Positions 1 through 7,800 of a stretch of DNA of 64,000 nt are shown here, piece after piece; position 1 is the first letter of the stretch; each line of letters opens with the position of its first letter. A program made the position numbers and the translations under genes. Source of the stretch: an uncultured Eubacteriales bacterium (GTDB lineage Bacteria; Bacillota; Clostridia; Oscillospirales; CAG-382); contig CAKSCV010000002.1 of NCBI GenBank assembly GCA_934444645.1, positions 1 to 64,000 on the forward strand, written 5' to 3'. The notes beneath the pieces are model-generated. The model was not told where the DNA came from, made no database searches, and worked only from the letters and a program-made list of their open reading frames with translations.

Positions 1-1
1 A

Positions 2-91
2 ATACCACACGGATCTATACGATGGACAGCGGCGAAATATGTCGAAAACAAATACAAAGACTTGGACTTTTGCGGTGTTGACGGCAAATAA
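2..91 (+). CDS. 3' end of an unidentified gene (partial)
   Basis: An open frame runs from the left edge to a TAA at 89-91. Only 29 residues are visible, a charged tail ending in GVDGK. I do not recognise the family. It is called coding only because the frame is open to the edge and a hairpin follows at once at 97-118. The other forward frames are also nearly open, so this is weak. Confidence 0.35.
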   Translation: MPHGSIRWTAAKYVENKYKDLDFCGVDGK

Positions 92-96
92 AAAAG

Positions 97-118
97 CCAC
101 ACAATCAGAATTATGTGG
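97..118. promoter_or_regulatory. TetR-type operator, copy 1 (also a hairpin with a minus-strand T-run)
   Basis: A near-perfect inverted repeat of the form CCACA-CAAT-CAGA-ATTA-TGTGG. It shares the ACATAAT...ATTATGT core with copies at 211-228 and 482-499. Read on the minus strand it is followed by a run of Ts (91-96), so it could also terminate leftward transcripts. Confidence 0.6.
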
Positions 119-153
119 TAGAAATAGGAATTATTCCTGAACTTACGGATACT

Positions 154-182
154 ATTATATCATGAAAAATTCAACTTGTCAA
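154..182 (-). promoter_or_regulatory. Leftward consensus sigma-A promoter
   Basis: On the minus strand, TTGACA (177-182) is separated by 17 bp from TATAAT (154-159). The predicted start is near 147, pointing out of the window on the left. It lies between operator copies 1 and 2, which suggests control by the TetR-type regulator. No minus-strand gene start can be recognised downstream inside the window. Confidence 0.55.
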
Positions 183-210
183 CAAAATTTAGAAAAAAGA
201 GCAAAAAGCT

Positions 211-228
211 ACATAATCAGAATTATGT
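211..228. promoter_or_regulatory. TetR-type operator, copy 2
   Basis: A perfect 7-4-7 palindrome, ACATAAT-CAGA-ATTATGT, with the same core as the copies at 97-118 and 482-499. It lies just upstream of the -35 box of the leftward promoter. Confidence 0.65.
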
Positions 229-417
229 TGCAGACTTATGACCGCGAACAGAAATAAATGTACTAATTTATCCTTGCAGTCGTTCGTTTACAGCTGCAAT
301 CAGGTAAAATAAAGCAACAAAACAAGACCAATGTTAAATATTTTTACAGCATTGGTCTGTTGGTCGTGTAAAAAATAATGCAAGTTGACAAAAGTTGAAA
401 AAAGTTCTTCTAAATTA

Positions 418-446
418 TTGACAACTGCATTTTTTGATGATATAAT
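418..446 (+). promoter_or_regulatory. Promoter of the TetR-type gene
   Basis: TTGACA (418-423), a 17-bp spacer and TATAAT (441-446) match the sigma-A consensus exactly. The -10 box lies inside a 17-bp perfect palindrome (436-452, GATGATAT-A-ATATCATC). Operator copy 3 (482-499) is placed to block the transcript. Confidence 0.8.
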
Positions 447-481
447 ATCATCGCATAAAAATTAGATTATACACATATACC

Positions 482-499
482 ACATAATTCTGATTATGT
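482..499. promoter_or_regulatory. TetR-type operator, copy 3
   Basis: ACATAAT-TCTG-ATTATGT is a perfect 7-4-7 palindrome, and is the reverse complement of copy 2. It lies between the tetR promoter and its start codon, as expected for autoregulation. Confidence 0.7.
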
Positions 500-562
500 T
501 GCAAATATATTTTTTTGCTGCAATTAAAACGGATGTTCAAATCAATTCGGAAGGTGATATAT

Positions 563-1150
563 ATGAACATTTCTTCCTATGAAACAGTGACCGAAAGTGA
601 ACTGCTGGGAAAGGTGTTTCCGTTTTTGGTGGAACGCGGCCTTGAAAATGTCACAATCCGCGAACTCTGTAAGGAAACAGGCCTTGTGCAGGGCAGCTTG
701 TATTATTGGTTCGGCGATAAAACAACCATTGTCTGTGAAGCGACCGAATATGGCTTAAAAAAGGTGACCGATGAAATTTTCCGGTATGTCTTTTCAAGCC
801 TCGATCATTTGCGTGACTTTTTCGACGGCTGCTTGGACGAGGTCGAAAAGTATACCAAAGAGCTCCGTTTTGTTTATCAAATGGCGGCAAGCCCGCTCTA
901 CGGAGAACAGATCCGTTCGACCGGAAAAAATTTTAATGCGATTTACGATGCCTATATCCGAAAGCTGGCCGAACGTCTGAATTATGACCAACAACGCCTG
1001 CGACCGCTTGTTTATCTGTTTATTTCGGCTGTGCTCGACTATGTGATTTGGGAAGAGAGGGAAAAATCCCAAATGCAGTTGGAGTTTATCTATTCCGTCT
1101 TGCACGATGCTGTCTGCAGTCAAGAGAAAGGACTTAAAAGCGATCGGTAA
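563..1150 (+). CDS. TetR/AcrR-family transcriptional regulator
   Basis: This 195-residue protein has an N-terminal TetR helix-turn-helix at about residues 15-60, with the typical ...VTIRELCKETG and GSLYYWFGDK segments. The C-terminal half is an all-helical ligand or dimer domain that I cannot assign to a subfamily. The start at 563 is chosen over an in-frame ATG at 515 because AAGGTG sits 7 bases upstream and the HTH then begins near the N-terminus as usual. Three palindromes upstream are its likely operators, so it probably represses itself and a leftward transcript. The next gene starts 7 bases after its stop. Its ligand is unknown. The large surface-protein genes downstream may be targets, but the sequence shows no operator in front of them. 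Confidence 0.85.
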   Translation: MNISSYETVTESELLGKVFPFLVERGLENVTIRELCKETGLVQGSLYYWFGDKTTIVCEATEYGLKKVTDEIFRYVFSSLDHLRDFFDGCLDEVEKYTKELRFVYQMAASPLYGEQIRSTGKNFNAIYDAYIRKLAERLNYDQQRLRPLVYLFISAVLDYVIWEEREKSQMQLEFIYSVLHDAVCSQEKGLKSDR

Positions 1151-1156
1151 ATATGT

Positions 1157-1423
1157 ATGGAGATTTTGGAACAGATTCGACGGATTGTCGGCTGTCCGCT
1201 CATCAGTGATCTGCGGTATGGCGTATCAAACCGCTTAGCACAATGGATCTTGAAGGATCCGTCGTTTGAAAGCTGTCCGCTTGCGGAGCTTTCGGACGCA
1301 GTGAATTATATATTTGGAGAAACGATCCGGTTTGAGAGTAAAGACGCTGTCCGCGCTTTTCTGAAGGAACGGCTGAAACCGGAAAACACAAACAAAACGC
1401 CGGAGCCGCACAAAAAGCGGTAA
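1157..1423 (+). CDS. Small hypothetical protein downstream of tetR
   Basis: This 88-residue soluble protein follows the tetR stop by 6 bases, so the two are almost certainly co-transcribed. No signal peptide, membrane segment or known motif is visible; the tail is Lys/Pro/His rich. The frame is open with codon use like its neighbours, and an antisense open frame over the same region is less plausible. I do not recognise the family. Confidence 0.55.
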   Translation: MEILEQIRRIVGCPLISDLRYGVSNRLAQWILKDPSFESCPLAELSDAVNYIFGETIRFESKDAVRAFLKERLKPENTNKTPEPHKKR

Positions 1424-1546
1424 GGACGCGAAAGGATGTGAACGGGTTGAAAGAAATAAAGCTGTGCGTTGTGTACGGCAAATGGCGCGATTAATCAAAA
1501 CCGTCCAAATAAAATTAAAAAAAGATACAGAAAGGAAAACAGAAAA

Positions 1547-4500
1547 ATGAAACGATTTTTAAGCATTTTATTATCCGTGGCAATGGTCATGACAATGATG
1601 CCGGTTGCATTTGCCGAACCTGTGTCGGAGAACGGCGTTGACTTTGCGGCGGAAACCGTTGAAACGGCGGATGAAGCGGTGCAGGGGACGGAGACGGAAC
1701 TGGCGGCAGATGATGAAGTTTCGTATTCTGTTGACGGCGGTGCTGAAACGACTTCTTCGTTAGCGGACGCTGTTGCTGCTATTGGGACTGGTACCGGTAC
1801 GATTAAACTGTTGAAGGATATTACCACAGCAGCGGAAATTGTAATGGTTGGCGATATTGGTCTTGACCTTTGCGGTTTTACAATAGATGGTAATAACACT
1901 CATCGTATATTTAAGGTTACCGGAAAATTGACGCTTGATGATTCAAGTGAAACTAAAACCGGAACGATTAAAGGAGGGTATATAAAATCATCTTCCAGTA
2001 CTACAAGCCCAATTGGTGGCGCAGCTGTTTATCTCCCGGCTGATACAAATGCTGTACTTGTTATGAATAGTGGTAAGTTCTTGGAAAACAAGGCTGAGGG
2101 CGATCTCGGTTTGGGTGGAGCAATTTTGGCTGAACCCAACACCACACTTACAATAAACGGGGGGTCTTTCATAGGTAATGAGGCCGCTTTTGCAGGCGGT
2201 GCAATTGGCGTGGATTCGGCGGAATTTTTAATGAATGGTGTAAAGCTATCAAAAAACAAGAGCATTGAGGTTTCCGGTACTTTTTATGGTGCATACGGTG
2301 GCGGTGCAATCTTTTTGCAAATAACTACCGGCCGTGAACCTGAAAATGTTCCGACAATTAAAAATTGTGTTTTTGACAGTAATAGCACAACAGCAAGTCA
2401 AGGTTTTGGCGGTGGTGCGATTATAAGCAATGAAGCGTCTTTGAATATAACAGGGTGTAGATTCACAAACAATACTGCAAGTGCATATAGAGGTGGTGCA
2501 ATTCACGCATATGCATCGGATGTAAACATTATCGACAGTATTATTTCTGATAATGAGGCTAAAATTGGTGGTGGCATTTACATTTCTAACGGTGGAATAA
2601 CAACGGTAAGTGATTCTTATATAGTTGACAACAAGGCTACATCAGCTGGTTATGATATTGCAAATAATTCTGCAAGTGCAAAATATACCATGCCGACATC
2701 TTATTCAGATAGCAGTACAGGGAAAACATATGATGTTAAATGGTATTATGATGGCTTGAAGAATGGTACCTCAACAAGCCGTTACAGCGAAAGTACAGCA
2801 GACGAAAAAACGGAATTGACCAGTACATCGGAAAAATGCGGTCTTAAAGCAGTTTATACCGAAAAAGTAGCTACATATCCTGTCACCATAACAGATCCTA
2901 TATATATGGCTGCAACACATCCGGGAGGAACTGATTCAAAAATAGGTACGATTACAGTAACAGGCGCAAGTGATTTGGCAGCAGTTCCGGAAGGTACAGA
3001 ATTGACGCTTGCAATCACTGTAGCGGACGACACCAAAGCTAAAAACCACACATTTGTAAAATGGGTTGTCAAAACAGCAGGTGGCGAAGATGTTACTGTT
3101 ACCGATAACAAATTCACCATGCCCGGCGAAGCAGTAACGGTAACGGCTGAATATGTGCCTGACATTCAAATGACATTCTATGCCGGTCCATCTGCCGATA
3201 CAACATATGAATGTAAGAATTACACATGGAACGGAGACGGCACTATCACTTACACAATGCCCGGCAACAAAGGAACATTAACAATATCTACACCGAACGG
3301 CTTTAAATTATGGCAGTATATAGTTGATGACGAAACTAAAACTCCGACCGTTACGGCAAACGACGTTGTTACTGTAACTGTAAATACCAATGAGGGTTAT
3401 ACATTTAACGGTATCAAGAGTGTCAAATCGCAGATGGGTAGCCTTACCGGTACATTCAGTAATTCAGGCACATACACTTTCTCTGTTCCTGTCGGTACAT
3501 TTAATAATTATAAAGGTACACAAAATGCTTATATCATTCTTGACATAACGAAAAATCAGTATAATATAACAAAAAACTACAACACCGATGAGGGTTCGGT
3601 TCAAGTTGTATATAGAAGTGATACAAGTACAGAAATATCAAAGGCATATCATGGTTCAACAATCTGGGTTGGTGTGGAACCTAATGCAAACTACAAAGTA
3701 AAATCGGTTAAGGTAACGGACAAGAATAATGTAGAAGTAACGCTTGATACAACATATGTAGCTAAGTATAACACATGGGCTTTTACCATGCCTACAAGTG
3801 ATGTTACAGTAAGCGTCGAATTTGAGCTTGACGCTTGTGCAATCACAACCGATATAAAGAACGGCACAATTTCAGGTATTACAAGCCCTGCTGTTATCGG
3901 AAGAAATGTTTCGTTCACGCTTGCACCGCAAGATGATACCTACGAACTTGGCAGCTACAAGGTATTCAAGACCGGCGATGAAAACACTACGGTTACCGTT
4001 ACCGAATCCAACGGCACATACACCTTTACTATGCCCTCCTACCCGGTCACCGTTTCGGCAATCTTTGTCAAGAAGACGCACACTGTTACGGTTGAAATTC
4101 AAGGCGAAACTGCCGGCGGCACGGTAAGCATTAATAAAACCTCGCCTGTCACGGTCGGTGAAGAAGTTCAGGTGACCGTAGATACCAATGCCAACTACGT
4201 GCTTGCATCATTGACGATGAACGGCTCTCCTATTACGGACAACAAGTTCACCATGCCGAACGAAGCAGTTACTATTAAGGCTGTTTTTGAAAAAACAAAG
4301 CATGCCCTTCACTATGTTGAATCACTAAATGGCACAATTCAAGGAATTACTGCCAGTGACGCTCTTCCCTGGGGAACTGTCCTTAACTTTACCGTTACAC
4401 CGAATTCGTATTATGTGATTGATCATGTTGACGCAAACTTTGATGGCGTTTCCACGATAATTCCGCAAGGGGCAGATGGTAAATACACCTATACTACTAC

Positions 4501-5488
4501 GCCGGCCGATACAACGATTAAAGCTCACTACAAAAAGCAGCAGTTTACCGTAACGGCTTCCGCAACAACAAACGGAACGATTACACTGGGTGAACCGGCG
4601 ACGCTTGATTGGGGCGAAAACTTTACAATTAATGCAAAAGCCGATCCGAATTATGAAATTGATACTGTCACGGTTAATGGTGAAAACGTCTCGGTTAATA
4701 ACCTTGGCGACTACACCTTCGTCATTCCGACGCATGATGTAACCGTTTCAGCAACCTTCAAGAAGATCAAGTACACCATCACCGGCGAGGGTAATAACGT
4801 AACCTTCGGTATTCCGGACAAGTCTACCTACGACTGGGGCGATATGGTCAAAATCACCGTAACCCCGGCTGAGTGGTACAATATTAAGGATGTCTATGCG
4901 AAAACCGGAACAACTGGAATTACCAAGGTTTCCGGTGAAGAGAACACCTATTCCTTCACGATGCCTGCAAGCGATATCACCATTGTGGCAGTAGCCGAAA
5001 GACCGAACTTCACGGTTACCTTTGATTCGCAGGGCGGTTCTGCCGTTACTCCTGCAACCGTTGCAAACGGTGCAGCACTCACAAAGCCCGCCGTACCTTC
5101 TTGGGCAGGCAGAGGCTTTGCCGGTTGGTATACCGATGCGGAGTGCACGGAGAAATATGATTTCACAACGCCTGTGACCGGCGACCTTACGCTGTATGCT
5201 CGTTGGTTCTTGTGGGGCGATGTGAATGGGGATGGTAATGTGGATTCTGCGGACGCACTTTTGATTCGTCGTTGCTCTGTTGGCTTAACGCCTTACAGCA
5301 ATATCAAAAACAACTTTGCCGGCTTTGTGACTGGCTTAATCTCTGACAGCAAAATGGCGCCTGACTCCGGTGACGCTCTTGCAATTCGTCGCTATGCGGT
5401 TGGTCTTATCAATCGTTACAAAATTGAAGACATTGCTGTTGGCTATGAATTTGACGTTGAAAATAATACCTATATTCCAAAAGCTTAA
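1547..5488 (+). CDS. Large secreted beta-helix adhesin with a C-terminal type I dockerin
   Basis: A 1313-residue exported protein. The start at 1547 follows an AAAGGA site and gives a clean signal peptide with cleavage after AFA at residue 23. Residues about 66-380 form a right-handed beta-helix built from repeated GGAI and T/S-rich turns, like adhesins of the polymorphic-protein type. Residues about 440-1150 hold at least six repeats ending in F-T-M-P-x-x-x-V-T-V, typical of divergent InlB B-repeats. An InlB/Flg_new-type repeat (GWYTD motif) is at about 1154-1220. Residues about 1221-1295 are a dockerin: the first loop DVNGDGNVDSAD is canonical, while the second (ISDSKMAPDSGD) lacks two calcium-ligand positions. 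The dockerin predicts docking to a cohesin, and two cohesin proteins are encoded directly downstream. No catalytic domain was seen. No clear promoter precedes it. Confidence 0.85.
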   Translation: MKRFLSILLSVAMVMTMMPVAFAEPVSENGVDFAAETVETADEAVQGTETELAADDEVSYSVDGGAETTSSLADAVAAIGTGTGTIKLLKDITTAAEIVMVGDIGLDLCGFTIDGNNTHRIFKVTGKLTLDDSSETKTGTIKGGYIKSSSSTTSPIGGAAVYLPADTNAVLVMNSGKFLENKAEGDLGLGGAILAEPNTTLTINGGSFIGNEAAFAGGAIGVDSAEFLMNGVKLSKNKSIEVSGTFYGAYGGGAIFLQITTGREPENVPTIKNCVFDSNSTTASQGFGGGAIISNEASLNITGCRFTNNTASAYRGGAIHAYASDVNIIDSIISDNEAKIGGGIYISNGGITTVSDSYIVDNKATSAGYDIANNSASAKYTMPTSYSDSSTGKTYDVKWYYDGLKNGTSTSRYSESTADEKTELTSTSEKCGLKAVYTEKVATYPVTITDPIYMAATHPGGTDSKIGTITVTGASDLAAVPEGTELTLAITVADDTKAKNHTFVKWVVKTAGGEDVTVTDNKFTMPGEAVTVTAEYVPDIQMTFYAGPSADTTYECKNYTWNGDGTITYTMPGNKGTLTISTPNGFKLWQYIVDDETKTPTVTANDVVTVTVNTNEGYTFNGIKSVKSQMGSLTGTFSNSGTYTFSVPVGTFNNYKGTQNAYIILDITKNQYNITKNYNTDEGSVQVVYRSDTSTEISKAYHGSTIWVGVEPNANYKVKSVKVTDKNNVEVTLDTTYVAKYNTWAFTMPTSDVTVSVEFELDACAITTDIKNGTISGITSPAVIGRNVSFTLAPQDDTYELGSYKVFKTGDENTTVTVTESNGTYTFTMPSYPVTVSAIFVKKTHTVTVEIQGETAGGTVSINKTSPVTVGEEVQVTVDTNANYVLASLTMNGSPITDNKFTMPNEAVTIKAVFEKTKHALHYVESLNGTIQGITASDALPWGTVLNFTVTPNSYYVIDHVDANFDGVSTIIPQGADGKYTYTTTPADTTIKAHYKKQQFTVTASATTNGTITLGEPATLDWGENFTINAKADPNYEIDTVTVNGENVSVNNLGDYTFVIPTHDVTVSATFKKIKYTITGEGNNVTFGIPDKSTYDWGDMVKITVTPAEWYNIKDVYAKTGTTGITKVSGEENTYSFTMPASDITIVAVAERPNFTVTFDSQGGSAVTPATVANGAALTKPAVPSWAGRGFAGWYTDAECTEKYDFTTPVTGDLTLYARWFLWGDVNGDGNVDSADALLIRRCSVGLTPYSNIKNNFAGFVTGLISDSKMAPDSGDALAIRRYAVGLINRYKIEDIAVGYEFDVENNTYIPKA

Positions 5489-5514
5489 CAAATCGGATTA
5501 ACCATGAGGATTTC

Positions 5515-5560
5515 CCGATACGGCGGAAGGTACATGAGCCACTGCCGGAAGCCGTATCGG
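5515..5560. terminator. Hairpin between the adhesin and scaffoldin genes
   Basis: CCGATACGGC (5515-5524) pairs perfectly with GCCGTATCGG (5551-5560). There is no T-run, so it may be an attenuator or mRNA-stabilising structure rather than a strong terminator. A related CCGTATCGG sequence forms the next intergenic hairpin at 7729-7754. Confidence 0.5.
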
Positions 5561-5607
5561 AAGCATTCTTGTGTTTAATTATAAAAAAATTAGGAGGAAG
5601 AATACTT

Positions 5608-7692
5608 ATGAATTTCAAAAAGATTCTTGCGACAGCAGTATCTGCGGTTGTTCTTACAACCGGTATGGCTATCGCAGCTTTTGCAGACTCAACGCTGACA
5701 TTGACATCAAGTAGAGATGCCGTTGTTCGCGGTGAATCTTTTACGATTTCGTTGCCGATTACCGCAGCTACTAAGAATGTCGGCTCTGCTGATATTGAAT
5801 TGACTTACAATGCTAAGGCTTTCACTTGTGAATCCACAGCTACCACCGATTTCGGTGATGTAGTATTCAATCCCAAATTTGCTGAAAGTGATCCTGTTAA
5901 CACTGCAAAATTCTCCATTAACGATATTTATGGAGCAAAGAACACCGGTAAGCTTTTCACGGTTACCTTTAAGGTAAACGCTGATGCTGTTGGAAATGAC
6001 TATACATTTTCTGTAACAACAGCGAAAATCAGAGATGTTGATGGTACCGACATTGATACCTTTACGGTAACGCCTGCATCTGTTACGGTTACTGCACCGC
6101 AACAGCTCGCAACTCCTGCAGTTACCATCGACGAAGCGAAAAAAACTGCTTCTTGGGCAAATGTTACAAATGCTGCAGATTACAATGTCGTTCTTCAAAA
6201 AGACGGTGTTGAACTCTACAACAACAACCAGGCAGCTGTTACGTTTGACTTTGCTAAATTCGTAACCGAAACCGGCACGTACAAAGTCATTGTTACGGCA
6301 AATCAGAACGGTTCGCTGTATCTTGCTTCGAACCCCGGTGAAGCTTCGCATGAGTACATTGTGAACGCTGTACTTTCCATCACTAAAAAAGACTATGTAA
6401 CCGGTTCGAACGGCTTTGATGTTGTCATCACGCCGAACGGTAATACCTTTGAAGAGATTGTTGGTCTTACCAACGGCACCGAATACACTGTCAACGACAA
6501 CGTTGTTCACATCGAAGAATCTTACCTTGCAACCCTCGCGGCTGAAACGACTCTTACCTTTAAGTTTGACAAGGGTACCAACCCGACTTTAACGGTAAAT
6601 GTTACCAAGGCTGCTGATGGCGCAACCCTCATTTTGGCTGAAAGAGTTGTTACGGACAAGTACTTTGACGATAGTAACAATGACTTTGATATCAAAGCAA
6701 ACGACGGCTCGGAAGAAGGTCTTATCGTTGTTGCTGCTCCGACGGCTCCGGTAACCAACTTCTTGGGCGTTCAGTTCACCATCAGCAACAATGCTGACGT
6801 TGGTTATGACGCTGTTGATTATGAAATCGTTCCGGCTGACGGATTTGCACTTCTTTACGACGAAGCTACCGGTCTTTATGAAATTAACGTAAAGCCGGTG
6901 GACGGCGTAAGACCGGCTGTCAGCGAAGCGGCAGCAGGCAAGGGTATTGTTATCGGTAAGCTCGTTTACAATGGCGGTTACGGTAAAGGCACCATCTCGG
7001 CTGAAAACGTCATGCTGACAGTTGAAAAGTCCGACAACACCTACGATCATTTGGATGTTGATACGGTCTTCAGCTTTAAGTACGACATTCCCGAACCGTC
7101 TAAGAACCTCACGGTTGTTGTAGACCTCAGCAAGCACTATGCCAAGGTTGACAATGTCAAGGCTTACCAGAACATGAAGCTTCGTGTTTACAGCGCAAGA
7201 CTCGGCTTTATCGACTTTGACCTCGGTACTGACTCTGTAGCTTACAGCGAAAAGAACGGTACTCTCGAGACGACAGGGGCTGTTGCGTATGACACTGCTA
7301 AAAAGACCTACACCTTAACGCTCGAAAACCTCCCGGCATTTGACAAGTACACCGTATTTGTCAGCGGCGACGGTTACAGAGATGCGAAGGTTCAGTTCGA
7401 CCTCAACGAAGACACCACTGTAAACTTCTGGAACAATGCCAATGACAGTGCGATCGCTGAAATTTCGAAGAAAACCAGCGGTATTGTCAAGACAGCCAAG
7501 AAGAACTTCCTTGCCGGCGATATCATCATGAACGGCGTCATCGATATCTATGACCTGTCCGCTGTATCGTCTTACTATGGCAAGAGCAATCTGACTGCCG
7601 GCGATAAGGACTTCATCCAGTACGACTTGAACCGTGACGGCAAGGTCAACCTTGATGATATTTCCATCCTTCTTGCAGGTTGGGCTGAATAA
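5608..7692 (+). CDS. Scaffoldin-like secreted protein: cohesin, X2 module, C-terminal dockerin
   Basis: This 694-residue protein has a strong GGAGG site 7 bases before ATG 5608 and a signal peptide ending AAFA near residue 26. Residues about 27-160 read as a cohesin (a beta-sandwich opening with LTLTSSRDAVVRGESF and containing ELTYNAKAF). Residues about 166-250 are Fn3-like. Residues about 256-332 match the X2 module of cellulosomal scaffoldins (NGTEYTV, SYLATL and LTFKFDKG segments). A second cohesin-like sandwich follows at about 345-480, then a carboxypeptidase-regulatory-like region. The last 60 residues are a dockerin, with a degenerate first repeat and a canonical second repeat (DLNRDGKVNLDD). 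Cohesin and dockerin in one polypeptide suggest an adaptor linking dockerin proteins to the SLH-anchored protein encoded next. The module borders are my estimates. Confidence 0.82.
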   Translation: MNFKKILATAVSAVVLTTGMAIAAFADSTLTLTSSRDAVVRGESFTISLPITAATKNVGSADIELTYNAKAFTCESTATTDFGDVVFNPKFAESDPVNTAKFSINDIYGAKNTGKLFTVTFKVNADAVGNDYTFSVTTAKIRDVDGTDIDTFTVTPASVTVTAPQQLATPAVTIDEAKKTASWANVTNAADYNVVLQKDGVELYNNNQAAVTFDFAKFVTETGTYKVIVTANQNGSLYLASNPGEASHEYIVNAVLSITKKDYVTGSNGFDVVITPNGNTFEEIVGLTNGTEYTVNDNVVHIEESYLATLAAETTLTFKFDKGTNPTLTVNVTKAADGATLILAERVVTDKYFDDSNNDFDIKANDGSEEGLIVVAAPTAPVTNFLGVQFTISNNADVGYDAVDYEIVPADGFALLYDEATGLYEINVKPVDGVRPAVSEAAAGKGIVIGKLVYNGGYGKGTISAENVMLTVEKSDNTYDHLDVDTVFSFKYDIPEPSKNLTVVVDLSKHYAKVDNVKAYQNMKLRVYSARLGFIDFDLGTDSVAYSEKNGTLETTGAVAYDTAKKTYTLTLENLPAFDKYTVFVSGDGYRDAKVQFDLNEDTTVNFWNNANDSAIAEISKKTSGIVKTAKKNFLAGDIIMNGVIDIYDLSAVSSYYGKSNLTAGDKDFIQYDLNRDGKVNLDDISILLAGWAE

Positions 7693-7728
7693 TCCATTGC
7701 CTTTTTAAGGCTCAATTTTGTGGCTCCG

Positions 7729-7754
7729 TATCGGGAGGAGCGATCCTCCCGATA
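7729..7754. terminator. Hairpin between scaffoldin and anchor genes
   Basis: TATCGGGAGGA (7729-7739) pairs perfectly with TCCTCCCGATA (7744-7754) around a GCGA loop. There is no T-run after it. It may be an attenuator or processing site. It contains both GGAGG and its complement, but the ribosome binding site of the next gene lies further on, at about 7787. Confidence 0.5.
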
Positions 7755-7800
7755 TGAAATTGATCTCTCGTATGATACGCTCTGACAGGAGGTATATTTT

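Larger units (their letters stand above)
92..562. other. Regulatory intergenic region upstream of the TetR gene
   Basis: This AT-rich, 471-base stretch has no convincing gene. It holds three copies of one palindrome (97-118, 211-228, 482-499), a leftward consensus promoter (154-182) and a rightward consensus promoter (418-446). Nothing recognisable was seen in the central part at about 235-400. Confidence 0.8.

Noticed and set aside
97..499. Three palindromes as ends of a small transposable element
   Set aside because: The copies are self-palindromic, sit exactly at promoters of a TetR gene, and show no target-site duplication. Operators explain them better.
5707..6510. Minus-strand 267-residue open frame
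   Set aside because: Antisense to the scaffoldin gene; Cys/Arg-rich composition typical of a shadow frame.
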